DNA of 64,000 bases from Corynebacterium felinum (lineage in GTDB: Bacteria; Actinomycetota; Actinomycetes; Mycobacteriales; Mycobacteriaceae): NCBI RefSeq assembly GCF_030408755.1, contig NZ_CP047209.1, positions 2,356,001-2,420,000 on the forward strand. The letters run 5' to 3'. Shown here piece after piece: positions 49,418 to 58,289 of this stretch. Within the stretch, counting starts at the first letter, position 1; every line of letters starts with the position of its first letter. The position numbers and the translations under genes are program-made. Below the pieces are notes generated by a model. It was not told where the DNA came from and ran no database searches. It saw only the letters and a program-made list of their open reading frames with translations.

Positions 49418-49679
49418 GCACGCCGCCTCGTTCCTCACCCTGGTATACATCAAAGCTTCAGGGGCTTGTGCGAAGGGTGTTGCAAGTTTTTTCTGAGACT
49501 GTGCTTGATTTGGGACAGTTTGGGCTGCTAAGCTTTTTCCTCGTTGTCCAATGCAACAACACTCATTACAGGTGGCATCAGCCACATGGCGGTCAGGACC
49601 TTGGGATCGTTTTCTAAAGTCTGATGCTAGTAGCGGCCTAGAGTGAATCTTTTCTACAAGATCCAAGAGGTATTTGAAA

Positions 49680-49943
49680 ATGGCAAACATCAAGTCCCAG
49701 AAGAAGCGCATCCTCACCAACGAGAAGCGTCGTCAGCGTAACCAGGCTGTTCGTTCCGCAGTTCGTACCGAGATCCGCAAGTTCCGTGCACTGGTCGCCG
49801 CTGGCGACAAGGCTGGCGCTGAGGTTCAGCTGCGTGCTGCTTCCCGCGCTCTGGACAAGTCTGTCACCAAGGGTGTCTTCCACCGCAACAACGCGGCTAA
49901 CAAGAAGTCCCGCATGGCTGCAGCCCTGAACAAGATGGCTTAA
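49680..49943 (+). CDS. rpsT: 30S ribosomal protein S20
   Basis: The 87-residue basic protein binds 16S rRNA in the small subunit. The sequence is typical S20: [20 protein letters not shown] at the start, then [10 protein letters not shown], and [13 protein letters not shown] at the end. The start is the ATG at 49680 with AAGAGG nine bases upstream; a TTG two codons earlier is in frame but not used in the family. A strong terminator follows. Confidence 0.97.
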   Translation: MANIKSQKKRILTNEKRRQRNQAVRSAVRTEIRKFRALVAAGDKAGAEVQLRAASRALDKSVTKGVFHRNNAANKKSRMAAALNKMA

Positions 49944-49955
49944 TCTTTTTCAATC

Positions 49956-50000
49956 AAAAATCTCGCCGTGGAGAAAATTCTTCTCCCCGGCGAGATTTTT
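49956..50000 (+). terminator. Terminator of rpsT
   Basis: AAAAATCTCGCCG...GGAGAA (49956-49975) pairs with TTCTCC...CGGCGAGATTTTT (49981-50000) with one mismatch and a 5-base loop; the T run completes the signal. Confidence 0.95.
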
Positions 50001-50801
50001 TATATACCCCCCAGTGAGTTTTCTGCGTATAAAACGTTGGCCAGTGGTTTTAGGGGCGTGGCGGGTGGAATCTCAAGCCCAAGCACCCGAGGAACGAGGT
50101 GGTGTGTTCAGAGTGGTGAAAATCGCGTTGGTCTTCAACACCTGCGTGCTTGTGTGTTGAGTATTGCTTTAAGTTTCGATCACGATCTATTCACAAGATC
50201 ACAGTCGCACGTTGTGCGCTTTAAAGATCCTTTAGGATGTCCGCATTCTCATTGTCTCTGTAGTGGAAAACTAGGTCTACCTTCGCAGCGTGCAGCGTGG
50301 TGTGCGTAACTTTCAGTCTCACATTCCTTTGGCTCAGAAGTCGGATTGTCACTCACGCGCGTGACGTTGAGCGTATCTCATCTGTGTTTGCGTGTGCATT
50401 GGTAGCGCTGTTCTTGGTAGGGGGCAAGGCGGCTTTGCTGTGTATAAGAGAAATATTAATTCGACATAGAGCAAGTGCTACCCATAAAACCGCAGGTCAA
50501 TTTTTCTTGTGTTTGCTGAAAGTCGAATCAGTATTTTTGAATCAATCTCCACGTATTCATAGGTATGCTGTTCGGTTGTGGTGCGCAGGGCTTTTCCCAC
50601 CCAATCGCGTCGATCATGCATCAGTGCGCTGTCGGTGCTTGAGCCTTCTTTTCACACTGCATTCTCCTGATCGGAAAACCTCACTGATGAACATTGCCAA
50701 ATTCTGTATCAGCTATAGGCTAGAAATCGATATGGTGAATAAGCGTCTTAATCATGCGCTTTATCGTTGTCAGTATTCACCGATTTTTTCTACAGTCCCC
50801 C
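50001..50801. other. Spacer with a long copy of the dispersed repeat
   Basis: The 801-bp spacer holds repeat copy D (50408-50687). Open frames within it (for example around 50297-50854) exist mainly because the repeat is open in that frame in both long copies; there is no codon pattern or ribosome-binding site to support a protein. No other gene is evident. Confidence 0.6.
50408..50687 (+). repeat. Dispersed structured repeat, long copy D
   Basis: This 280-bp copy matches copy C in inverted orientation. The stem arms are AATATTAATTCGAC (50452-50465) and GTCGAATCAGTATT (50522-50535), 14 pairs including two G-T. It ends about 115 bp before the small secreted protein gene in the same orientation. 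Confidence 0.88.
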
Positions 50802-51098
50802 ATGAAAAATCTGCGCACTGTGATCATCGCAGCAACCACTGTGTGTGCACTTAGCACCAGCTCAGTTGGTGTAGCCACGGCTGCTCCCCCACCACCATCA
50901 CAGGTTGTTGGTCAGATCCATCCAACACCGAGCGTGGAATACACCCAGCAAGGAAATGACCCACTGTTTATGCTCAAGGCATTTCTGTCCGGCGCCAGCG
51001 TTATTGCCCTTGGGGCTGTAGCAGCCATTGATGTGTTAGGGCTGCTGCTCAAGCCAGTCATCGACCACCTTTCTTCCGTGGTTTTCCCCCGTCGCTAA
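50802..51098 (+). CDS. Small exported protein of unknown function
   Basis: The 98-residue protein starts at the ATG at 50802. A signal peptide is clear (KNLRTVIIAATTVCALS, cleavage after ATA or AAP about residue 28). The mature part is Pro-rich at first (PPPPSQVVGQIHPTPS), then a hydrophobic segment (about 58-80, GASVIALGAVAAIDVLGLLL) and a short basic end (FPRR). It may be membrane-attached or self-assembling, a layout shared with several small corynebacterial surface proteins. It is preceded by a dispersed repeat and followed by a strong terminator. Function unknown. Confidence 0.7.
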   Translation: MKNLRTVIIAATTVCALSTSSVGVATAAPPPPSQVVGQIHPTPSVEYTQQGNDPLFMLKAFLSGASVIALGAVAAIDVLGLLLKPVIDHLSSVVFPRR

Positions 51099-51133
51099 AC
51101 ATTGCGTGTAGTGCATTGGGGTTCATTGAACCA

Positions 51134-51182
51134 AAAAGTGTCGGGTGTCATAAGGCTATCCCTTTTGACACCCGACACTTTT
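51134..51182. terminator. Bidirectional terminator
   Basis: AAAAGTGTCGGGTGTCA (51134-51150) and its perfect complement (51166-51182) form a 17-bp stem with a 15-nt loop; A and T runs at the ends serve both the exported-protein gene and the convergent LysE-family gene. Confidence 0.93.
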
Positions 51183-51195
51183 ACTGTTCGTACTC

Positions 51196-51840
51196 CTAGA
51201 AGAAACTTGCCGCCCCATTAACAGCCAACGTGGAACCAGCGATCACGAAAAACGCGCCGGAACCAAGATCAACAAACGGACCTGCTTTCATAAACAGCCG
51301 ACGCACTGGCGACGTCGATAAGGCAAGCACAATCGCACCAAACCCAAGCAACGTGGTACTCGCAATCGCAGCAATCACCAACGCTGCCACCCCGAAACTT
51401 GGGTTCGGTGGCATCAGCGGGGCAATAATTGCCGCAAAATACAGCACCACTTTTGGATTCGACAGATTCGTTGCCACACCTTGGCGGTAACAATGCCCCA
51501 CCGTGCCTAACAACACATCTAAATCAAGATCAGGGTTGAAACCGTCGCGGAACTGGGCGCGCGCCGATACGATCATCCCGCGACCCATCCACACCAGCCA
51601 CAAACCACCCACAAGCTGAATCACACCCACCAACGCGGGATAGGCCGTAAGCAGTGCGGCCGCACCAAAAACAGTCAACGACACCCACAACAACAAGCCC
51701 GTCGAAATGCCACACACGCTCGCTAAAGCGTGCTTGCGCGAACGGGTTGCAATGCGGGTAAGCAAGAAAATATCGGGACCTGGCGTCATCATGCCCACTA
51801 AATTAAGCATGATCAAAGTCCCTAACTGGGCTAAAGGCAT
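51196..51840 (-). CDS. LysE/RhtB-family amino acid exporter
   Basis: The 214-residue inner-membrane protein has six hydrophobic segments and the family's start pattern (MMTPGPDIFLLTRIATR, about 15-32). Such proteins export lysine, arginine, threonine, homoserine or similar amino acids. It is the last gene of an operon comEA-comEC-holA-ankyrin-lysE-type, starting 14 bases after the ankyrin gene stop. Substrate unknown. Confidence 0.87.
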   Translation of the reverse strand: MPLAQLGTLIMLNLVGMMTPGPDIFLLTRIATRSRKHALASVCGISTGLLLWVSLTVFGAAALLTAYPALVGVIQLVGGLWLVWMGRGMIVSARAQFRDGFNPDLDLDVLLGTVGHCYRQGVATNLSNPKVVLYFAAIIAPLMPPNPSFGVAALVIAAIASTTLLGFGAIVLALSTSPVRRLFMKAGPFVDLGSGAFFVIAGSTLAVNGAASFF

Positions 51841-51854
51841 CAGAAAAGACTGGC

Positions 51855-52280
51855 TTAGGCGTTGCTCAATCGCTGAGCAAGTTCAGCATTACCAAACATA
51901 TTCGCGCAATCGATAGCAGTCGGATGCCCGGCGCGTGGGTCGGCCCCAGCCGCCAGCAACGCTTCGATGACTGCCTCTTCTTTCTTGAAAATTGCCCCAG
52001 CCAGCGGCGACTGGCCACGATCGTTGAGCTGGTTGACATCAGCGCCGAGCTCAGCCAGTTGCGTGACCACGTCGGCGTGCCCATTGTAGGCAGCCAGCAT
52101 CAGCAGTGTATTGCCTTCGTGGTTGGTCAGGTTGGGGCTCAGGCCCGCCTGGATGTACTGGGCGAGACGATCGGCAGCACCGTCCCCGCCGGTGCGTGCA
52201 AGGGTGAAGAGCTCGGTGACAAAAGCTTGGAGGTCTTCGGGGAGATCCTCGTTGGTATGTGGAGTAGAAAATTCAGCCAT
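51855..52280 (-). CDS. Ankyrin-repeat protein
   Basis: The 141-residue cytosolic protein contains about three ankyrin repeats (GLSPNLTNHEGNTLLMLAAYNG, GADVNQLNDRGQSPLAGAIFK, GADPRAGHPTAIDCANMFG) after an acidic N-terminal helix region. It probably binds another protein. The frame is open to 52433 inside holA, but the ATG at 52280 gives the family-like start. It lies 20 bases after holA and before the LysE-family gene. Confidence 0.85.
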   Translation of the reverse strand: MAEFSTPHTNEDLPEDLQAFVTELFTLARTGGDGAADRLAQYIQAGLSPNLTNHEGNTLLMLAAYNGHADVVTQLAELGADVNQLNDRGQSPLAGAIFKKEEAVIEALLAAGADPRAGHPTAIDCANMFGNAELAQRLSNA

Positions 52281-52300
52281 AATTTTTTCATCATAGGAAG

Positions 52301-53248
52301 CTATCCCGCTAGTTGTGAAATCCGGCGCACTGCATCTTCTAATGCGAAGGCCGGATCGCCGCCTTGTCCTTTCACTGCCGCGTCGAGATCTGCCACGATA
52401 ATCACGGCTTCGCTGACGGCATCGCCCGACCATCGGCGTGCCAGGTGAGCTGTCTTTTCAAGAATAAATGGTGCCATTCCCAGCTTGCCGGCCAAAGAGA
52501 TGTGGGGTTTGCCGCGGGTGGAATACAACCGTGCAATGCCGGATACTTTCATGCTGAGTGCTGCAGCCAGTGCTGCCGGTTCGACGCCGAGCTGCAGGGC
52601 GCGGCGCATGCTGGCCAGCGCGCGATGCGTTTGGCCGGCGCAGGCAAGGTCGGCGACATCAAAACCATTAACTTCGGCCACACCGGCGTAGTATTCGCGG
52701 ACTTTGGCGGCGGTGACTTCCCCATCGGTGTCCGCAATGAGTTGACTGATGGCGCTGGCGAGTTCGCGGAGGTCTGATCCCACGCCTTCTAGTAGTGCAT
52801 GCACCACGTCTGGGGTGGGCCGGATGCCATAGCGGCGGAACTCTTGAGTGACCCAGTTGGGGCGTTCATTGTTGCGGAGGGCTTTGACTTCGTGGACGTG
52901 GGCGAGTTTTTTCAGTTTAGGTACTTGCGCTTTTTGGCGTCCACCGCCGGAATGCACGATGATCAGGGAAATCCCAGGTCCGGGATCTTTGGCGAGCCTG
53001 ACTATCAGCTCAGCGGGTTCTTTACCTGCTTCGTCCATTTTGTTGATGATCACGATGCGATCTTCCCCAAACAGGGAGGGGCTGCACAGGTCGAGTAGTT
53101 CGGCCTCGGAGACATCGCCTGCGCGAATGCTGGAGATTTCTATGGCGTCGCCGTTCTCGCTTTCGGCACGGATGGCGGCGACGATTTCTTCACGGGCGCG
53201 TTCTGCTAGGAAGTCTTCGTCGCCGACGATCAGGTGCACATTATTCAT
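52301..53248 (-). CDS. holA: DNA polymerase III delta subunit
   Basis: The 315-residue protein is the clamp-loader delta subunit that opens the beta sliding clamp. It begins NNVHLIVGDEDFLAERA and continues with a HolA-like AAA+ fold without a working nucleotide site, with IVIINKMDEA and SLIIVHSGGGRQK as typical strands. The frame is open to 53563 but the ATG at 53248 matches the family. It follows comEC by 76 bp on the same strand, a gene order common in actinobacteria. Confidence 0.92.
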   Translation of the reverse strand: MNNVHLIVGDEDFLAERAREEIVAAIRAESENGDAIEISSIRAGDVSEAELLDLCSPSLFGEDRIVIINKMDEAGKEPAELIVRLAKDPGPGISLIIVHSGGGRQKAQVPKLKKLAHVHEVKALRNNERPNWVTQEFRRYGIRPTPDVVHALLEGVGSDLRELASAISQLIADTDGEVTAAKVREYYAGVAEVNGFDVADLACAGQTHRALASMRRALQLGVEPAALAAALSMKVSGIARLYSTRGKPHISLAGKLGMAPFILEKTAHLARRWSGDAVSEAVIIVADLDAAVKGQGGDPAFALEDAVRRISQLAG

Positions 53249-53324
53249 GGGATCTACCTTACTCGCCAGATTCTGGCTCACCGTTGTTGTCGCGTGCGTG
53301 GGGTTCTGACAATGCGTAGTGTGT

Positions 53325-55058
53325 TTAGAATCTGCCGCTGTCTGCATGCCATGTTCCGTCGCTGTAAAGGCGTACGGGGCCGTCGCGGTTGGGATAAAGA
53401 ACTGGGATTCCATTCGGTAGGGCTGAAGGATAGTTGCGTGGTTTTCCTTCTTCTTCAACCACCACCACGGCAGTTCCCGCAGGTAGGTGGTGTGGGTAGA
53501 GGCGAAGGAGTTCTTCCTCTGTGGCGATGCGAAAAATCTGTTTGTCTTGGTAGGAGATTTCATGGTTGTTCACCGCAAGGATGCTGGGAATGACCACGGC
53601 TGCTGTGGCTACTGCTAGGAGGATGCCAAGGCGTACACGGTGAATCAGATAGACCACCCATAGTGCGATCACCAGTGCCCACAGTGGGGCGCGAGAGGTT
53701 GGCACTGTAATCACTGCCCCGGGTAGTGCTGCACCGGAGTGCGCAATGAGGCTAATCCATTGCGCTAGTGGGGAGATGATGCTCAGCATCACCCCACCTA
53801 TCCCAGATAGCAGTGCCGCTAGTGGTTCGGTGAGGATATCGACAGGTAGTGCGCGCAATCCCGCCCCGATGCTTGCTGCGACCGCTGCGCCGAGGCCGAG
53901 CACCGTAATCGGTGCGACGACTGGGGCGCAGGCAATGTTTGCGGCTACGCCAATGAGTGAGATTTCGTGTTGCATGCCAGCTACAAGTGGCATGGTGGAT
54001 AGTTGGGCGGCGAGTGCAAGCGCGAGGGCTTTAACGAAGATATCGGGGAGCTTGCTGCGCCCGATCATCACGCGCAGGGTGGGGTATATCACGATGATGC
54101 CTACTGTTGCGGCCACAGATAGACAAAACCCCATGTTGGTTGCGTAGTGGGTATCGTAGTGCAGCAATACGATCACGATGAGGCTGAGTACATGCAGCGG
54201 GGTTGTGCGGGAGTGGCTGAACATGGCAACAATGCCGACTATCCCCATGGCGGCCGCCCTGATTACTGAGGGGTCTGTGCCCACGATGAGTACATAGATA
54301 CCGAGTGTGGCTGCGGCAGCGAGGTTGCGCCACACAGGTCCGAAGCGGGCGGTGAGCACAGCGGCGGTGGCGGTGACAATGGCAACGTTGGCCCCGCTTA
54401 CCGCGCTGAGGTGGGCTAGGTTCGTGTCAATGAATGCTTGTTTAAATTCCGGTGTTTGTGCGCTTGTGTCGCCAAAAACCATGGCGGGGATGAGTGCAGT
54501 TGAGGTGCCGTGAATCCAGCGGGTGCATAGTTGGAGAAATTCGCCGCGCACGAAGTCAGCGAAGGTCATCAGCGCATGTGGTGCCGCATCGGTGCTGATA
54601 TCGCTGGCGATAATAAGTGTGTTGCCCAGCCCGATGCGGTCACTGTCAACACTGTGCCCGCTCACGCGCACAGTTTCCCCGACTATGACCACGTAATGTT
54701 CACGTGACCATACTGGTAGCGGTGCGGGGTAGCCGGCAAGATGAAACTGTTGCAGCGTCCCATTCTCGCTTATCGACGCCGACCCGGCCGCCACCGCCTG
54801 AAACGTGGCAGGAATCTGGGTGTTTTCCACAATGATCCGCCGCATGGTGGCAACAAGGAAACTACTGGTGGCAAGGCTTGTGCTGATGATGGCTTGGCCG
54901 TGATCGAACGCATGCAGCCCCACTGCTGTAGCGCTGATCAGTACGAATCCTGCAAGGCCAACAGCCCACCAGGGTATGTCCCAGCTGCGCAGGACAATGA
55001 CCACAAGTGCACTGCCCCAGACCGCGCACGCCGCAGGAACAAGCCGAAGTTGGGTCAT
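53325..55058 (-). CDS. comEC: ComEC/Rec2-family DNA uptake channel protein
   Basis: The 577-residue membrane protein has the N-terminal and central competence domains (about 90-430) with many membrane segments and the HLSAVSGANVAI motif. It lacks the C-terminal metallo-beta-lactamase domain seen in Bacillus ComEC; instead a polar tail (about 500-577) follows the last membrane segments. It overlaps comEA by four bases. The gene pair resembles a DNA-uptake machine, but no type IV pilus genes are in the window, so natural transformation is not shown. Confidence 0.88.
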   Translation of the reverse strand: MTQLRLVPAACAVWGSALVVIVLRSWDIPWWAVGLAGFVLISATAVGLHAFDHGQAIISTSLATSSFLVATMRRIIVENTQIPATFQAVAAGSASISENGTLQQFHLAGYPAPLPVWSREHYVVIVGETVRVSGHSVDSDRIGLGNTLIIASDISTDAAPHALMTFADFVRGEFLQLCTRWIHGTSTALIPAMVFGDTSAQTPEFKQAFIDTNLAHLSAVSGANVAIVTATAAVLTARFGPVWRNLAAAATLGIYVLIVGTDPSVIRAAAMGIVGIVAMFSHSRTTPLHVLSLIVIVLLHYDTHYATNMGFCLSVAATVGIIVIYPTLRVMIGRSKLPDIFVKALALALAAQLSTMPLVAGMQHEISLIGVAANIACAPVVAPITVLGLGAAVAASIGAGLRALPVDILTEPLAALLSGIGGVMLSIISPLAQWISLIAHSGAALPGAVITVPTSRAPLWALVIALWVVYLIHRVRLGILLAVATAAVVIPSILAVNNHEISYQDKQIFRIATEEELLRLYPHHLPAGTAVVVVEEEGKPRNYPSALPNGIPVLYPNRDGPVRLYSDGTWHADSGRF

Positions 55059-55900
55059 AGTGTGACCTCAGGTTTGATCTGTGCGAATTTCGCCGGACCG
55101 ATTCCTTTGACATCTTGCAGCTGCTCAATGGTGCTAAAACCACCAATGCTCTCCCTGTGCTGAATGATTGCTTGGGCGGTTTTCTCCCCCACCCCAGGAA
55201 GGGTTACCAATTCTGTTTCGGTAGCCTGATTCAGATTCACTTTTGCCATCCCCTCCACCCCAGCACCTGGTGATGCGGCTGGCCCCATCACCAAGGCTCC
55301 GCCTAGGCGGGCATCGAGTACAGCATTCGGTTGATCTGGCATGTGATGGTCGCGGTGCGGTACGACAATTTGGGTGCCGTCGACAAGTTTTTCGGCCAAA
55401 TTCAACCCCCGAATATCCCCCTCGGGTTTCACACCGGCGGCTGTGAGCGCATCGGCGATACGTGCAGTGGTGGGTGGAAAACTATGCAGCCCGGGATTGT
55501 GCACCTCCCCTACGACCGACACCACCACCTGAACGTCGGCTACCGCACTGGTGGGCGATGCATGAGAAGCAGGCGCAGCCGGGCTCGGCGTTGTATTCCA
55601 CACTGGTGCGCCCAGCTGTGGGCTCTGCTGATGCTGCGCCTGCGAGACCACCTGCCACAGGATAACAATGGTGACAACAATTCCTGTCACTGCGGCAATG
55701 AGCACAGCTACCCTTGGTGGAATAGAAAAGCGCAGTTCACCAGGTTCGGGGAATGCCACTGCTAGTTCTTCTTCCATAGCTGTCGGCCGCGTAAGCTCGT
55801 CAAGCCGAGACGCCAAGTGGGTGGCGATTTTTCTTCTACTTGCCCCTAGGGCGTGAAGGCGAAGGCTGCGGCGCAGGGTGCGAAAGGATAGCATGTTCAT
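55055..55900 (-). CDS. comEA: ComEA-family DNA-binding protein
   Basis: The 281-residue protein has one membrane anchor (about 62-85), a Pro/Ala-rich linker, a SLBB domain (about 122-175, VSVVGEVHNPGLHSFPP) and two helix-hairpin-helix motifs at the end (LVTLPGVGEKTAQAIIQHR, DVKGIGPAKFAQI). In competent bacteria ComEA binds incoming double-stranded DNA outside the membrane. It starts the operon with comEC. Two Met codons (55900 and 55894) are possible starts. Confidence 0.92.
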   Translation of the reverse strand: MNMLSFRTLRRSLRLHALGASRRKIATHLASRLDELTRPTAMEEELAVAFPEPGELRFSIPPRVAVLIAAVTGIVVTIVILWQVVSQAQHQQSPQLGAPVWNTTPSPAAPASHASPTSAVADVQVVVSVVGEVHNPGLHSFPPTTARIADALTAAGVKPEGDIRGLNLAEKLVDGTQIVVPHRDHHMPDQPNAVLDARLGGALVMGPAASPGAGVEGMAKVNLNQATETELVTLPGVGEKTAQAIIQHRESIGGFSTIEQLQDVKGIGPAKFAQIKPEVTL

Positions 55901-56090
55901 AGCACAACGCTAAAAACAGCGCATGGGGTGGTGGAAGTTTTTTACAAAAAAATGTCAGACTGTGGATAACTCCCTATTTTTCAGCCTCTGGCGACAAAAA
56001 AAGGGCACCTCCCTGTGAACAAAAGTGATCCTGTGTCTACTTCTGTGGATTTCTTTTGCCCCTAAGAGGGAGAAAAACTCTTTGGACAAA
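55901..56090. other. Spacer upstream of comEA
   Basis: This 190-bp AT-rich stretch should hold the comEA promoter. Its left part contains TTTTTTACAAAAAAATG; its right end meets the transposase fragment at 56091. No gene is seen. Confidence 0.4.
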
Positions 56091-56264
56091 CTAGTAAGTG
56101 TCACGTTTTTTGAGGAGTGTTCGTAGGATCACTGTTTGGATGGTGACGGTGTAGTTGAATACTTGTTTGTCGTAGCGGGTGGCTACTGCTCGGGTTTTGA
56201 GGTGAGCGCTCCAGTGTCTTGGTCGGTGTGAGACGGTTCTAGTGGTGTTTCCTACATAACCGCC
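56091..56264 (-). pseudogene. 3' fragment of an IS5-type transposase gene
   Basis: Read on the minus strand, the fragment encodes the last about 55 residues of an IS5-superfamily transposase: RPRHWSAHLKTRAVATRYDK, then QVFNYTVTIQTVILRTLLKK, stopping at TAG (56091-56093). A nearly identical but inverted fragment is at 60047-60164. No upstream part of the gene is present. Confidence 0.8.
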
Positions 56265-56852
56265 GCGCTGCTACCAACACGATTCCTAGTGCCTGTTCTG
56301 AAGGGCTCATTCCTAACCCCGGTTTCTTGCCACAATCCAAGCGAGGTTTCAACACAGGATCTCAGCTGTTTTGCACTGCATAAGTTGCCCCATTACGTTG
56401 TTGGGTAGTTCTTCATTGAGAGCCGAAGTTCATAGCGCGTCCCCTATGTGGGCGGGTTATGTTTGATTCCGTTCTCTATATTTAAGGAGAACTAGTCGCT
56501 GGCTTCGGTATGGCTTAATGTCCGCCCTGTCTGTCAATGATCCAAGCGTGATGCCTTCGCAAGGCAGTGACATACTCCAAACTGCCAACAGGAACCTGAC
56601 CCACACATTTTTGTGTGAGGTCTCATTGTAATGTGGATGCCAGCGTGAGTATGTCCGTACGACCCCATAGCGTCCGTGTCCACCGACCGCAGCCCGCGCC
56701 GCTGACGGAACTGATGAAAACGGGGATGGGGTGAGCAGCACTGGCGCTGGCTGGTTGGTTTTGACGAAAAGCAGAGTTGAGATTGTTCATGAGTGGTGTT
56801 AATACCCCCGTGCGGTAACATGTTGATTAGCGCACGGATGGGAGGTGAAAGT
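56265..56852. other. Remnant-rich spacer at the left of the accessory island
   Basis: The 588-bp region contains the 75-bp repeat copy 2 (56389-56462) and no supportable gene. Short open frames on the minus strand (56457-56953) lack ribosome-binding sites and recognisable products. GGAGGTGA at 56841 belongs to the gene at 56853. Confidence 0.4.
56389..56462. repeat. 75-bp direct repeat, copy 2
   Basis: This segment is about 90% identical to 6418-6492 in the same orientation. Its position beside a transposase fragment suggests that both copies are relics of one mobile element. Confidence 0.8.
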
Positions 56853-57093
56853 ATGAACGATGAGAGTGTTCTGCGTTTGAAAATTAACGGCCAGCCAGGG
56901 GAAATACACCTAAAGGCGCTTGAAAAGTCTATCGCGGCCATATCTAAGATCATTTGCGCCGTGGGTGGTAGACAAGCTGATCAATTCGTCAAGGAATTGC
57001 ACACTAGCAGCGCTGTCATAGATGTAGTGGCTAATCGAGAAAACGTTGCGGCCGTTGACAAGGGGGGGCGCGACCCCCGAAAAGTAGACACAT

Positions 57094-57996
57094 TTAAGCG
57101 GTGATTGCTGAGATAGATTTTAGCGCAAATGCTTGCGCTTCAAAAGTGTTGGGGGCGCAGTATTTCAAGTAACTGTGCCGACGTGTGGTGTTGTACCTGA
57201 CACACCAAGAAAACACTTCTTTTCGACATTGGAGCATGGTGTCAAAGACCTTCCGATCTTGAAGGACTTCACGTTTTAATGTGGCATTAAACGACTCTGC
57301 AAGCGCGTTATCCGCACTCGTGCCAACACCACCCATGGACTGGGTCACTCCAAGAGATTTACATTGCTGTTGGAAAACCTGTGAGGTGTACACACTTCCA
57401 TGATCTGAATGGAAAATCGCACCTTTTAGTGACCCACGCTGGTCTTTTGCCATGGCGAGTGCTTCACCAATAAGATCAGTGCGCATGTGATCAGCTAACG
57501 CAAACCCGGTGAGTTTACGGGAGAAACAATCAATAACTGTGGCCAGATACATATTCCCACCACCTTTAATCGGTAGGTAGGTGATATCACCCACATACAC
57601 TTTATTCGGGCGATCAGCAGTGAAATTACGCGTGACCAGATCCGGGAAAACACTGCGATCTTTCCTGGAAATAGTGGTTTTGACCTTGCGTTTTTTGCTG
57701 TACCCACGCAGATTCATCGATGCCATCAACCTAGCAACACGTTTATGATTAACAGGCTCATACTGATCGGAAATTTCAGCCGCGATACGTTTCGCCCCGT
57801 AACAGCCATTGAACTGGTTGAACACAGAAAGAATACGCACCGCCAACAACGAGTCCTCGCACGTTTTAGTGTTACGAACAGCACGAGCTTTGCGCCACTT
57901 GTAAAACGATGAGGCATTAAGTTTCAGCACCTCACACATCCGCTTGACCGAATAATCGGTTCGATGGTCTTCGACAAACTGGAAGCGGATCACCAA
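57094..57996 (-). CDS. IS3-family transposase OrfB (DDE)
   Basis: The 300-residue protein is the integrase-core part of an IS3 transposase. The N-terminal HTH_21 region (YSVKRMCEVLKLNASSFYKW) and the DDE triad are visible: Asp in VGDITYLP, Asp in FHSDHGSVY and Glu in NALAESFNATLKRE. The first codon is TTG and overlaps the end of OrfA by seven bases, so it is normally made as a fusion by frameshifting. No internal stop is present. Confidence 0.92.
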   Translation of the reverse strand: MVIRFQFVEDHRTDYSVKRMCEVLKLNASSFYKWRKARAVRNTKTCEDSLLAVRILSVFNQFNGCYGAKRIAAEISDQYEPVNHKRVARLMASMNLRGYSKKRKVKTTISRKDRSVFPDLVTRNFTADRPNKVYVGDITYLPIKGGGNMYLATVIDCFSRKLTGFALADHMRTDLIGEALAMAKDQRGSLKGAIFHSDHGSVYTSQVFQQQCKSLGVTQSMGGVGTSADNALAESFNATLKREVLQDRKVFDTMLQCRKEVFSWCVRYNTTRRHSYLKYCAPNTFEAQAFALKSISAITA

Positions 57997-58289
57997 TTTG
58001 TCTCTTCCGCGAAATATTTAACAGCCTTACGCAAAATATCACGCTCTTCAGTCATTTTACGCAGCTCACGCTCAAGCTCACGGATACGTTCAGCTTCAGA
58101 AATTGCCTGAGCTTGCCGCTTTTGCACCGCAACACGAGAACGCTTACCAGTGCCCAAATCCTTGACCCACGTATGCAGAGATTGCCGATTAATCCCCAAA
58201 TCAGCAGCGGCCTTCGCTAGAGACAGTTCCGAGTTCTCATAAAACGCAACAGCGTCACGCTTGAACTCATCTGAATAAAACCTTGGCAT
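57990..58289 (-). CDS. IS3-family transposase OrfA
   Basis: The 99-residue protein starts at the ATG at 58289 with GGAAGG upstream. It has a helix-turn-helix (FKRDAVAFYE, SLAKAAADLGINRQSLHTW) and a C-terminal leucine-zipper-like coiled coil (ISEAERIRELERELRKMTEE). It binds the element ends and joins OrfB by frameshift to form the active OrfAB. Confidence 0.92.
   Translation of the reverse strand: MPRFYSDEFKRDAVAFYENSELSLAKAAADLGINRQSLHTWVKDLGTGKRSRVAVQKRQAQAISEAERIRELERELRKMTEERDILRKAVKYFAEETNW

Noticed and set aside
50297..50854. 185-codon frame through repeat copy D
   Set aside because: A similar frame occurs in copy C, but frames do not fit codon-type variation and the sequence is better explained as a structured repeat.
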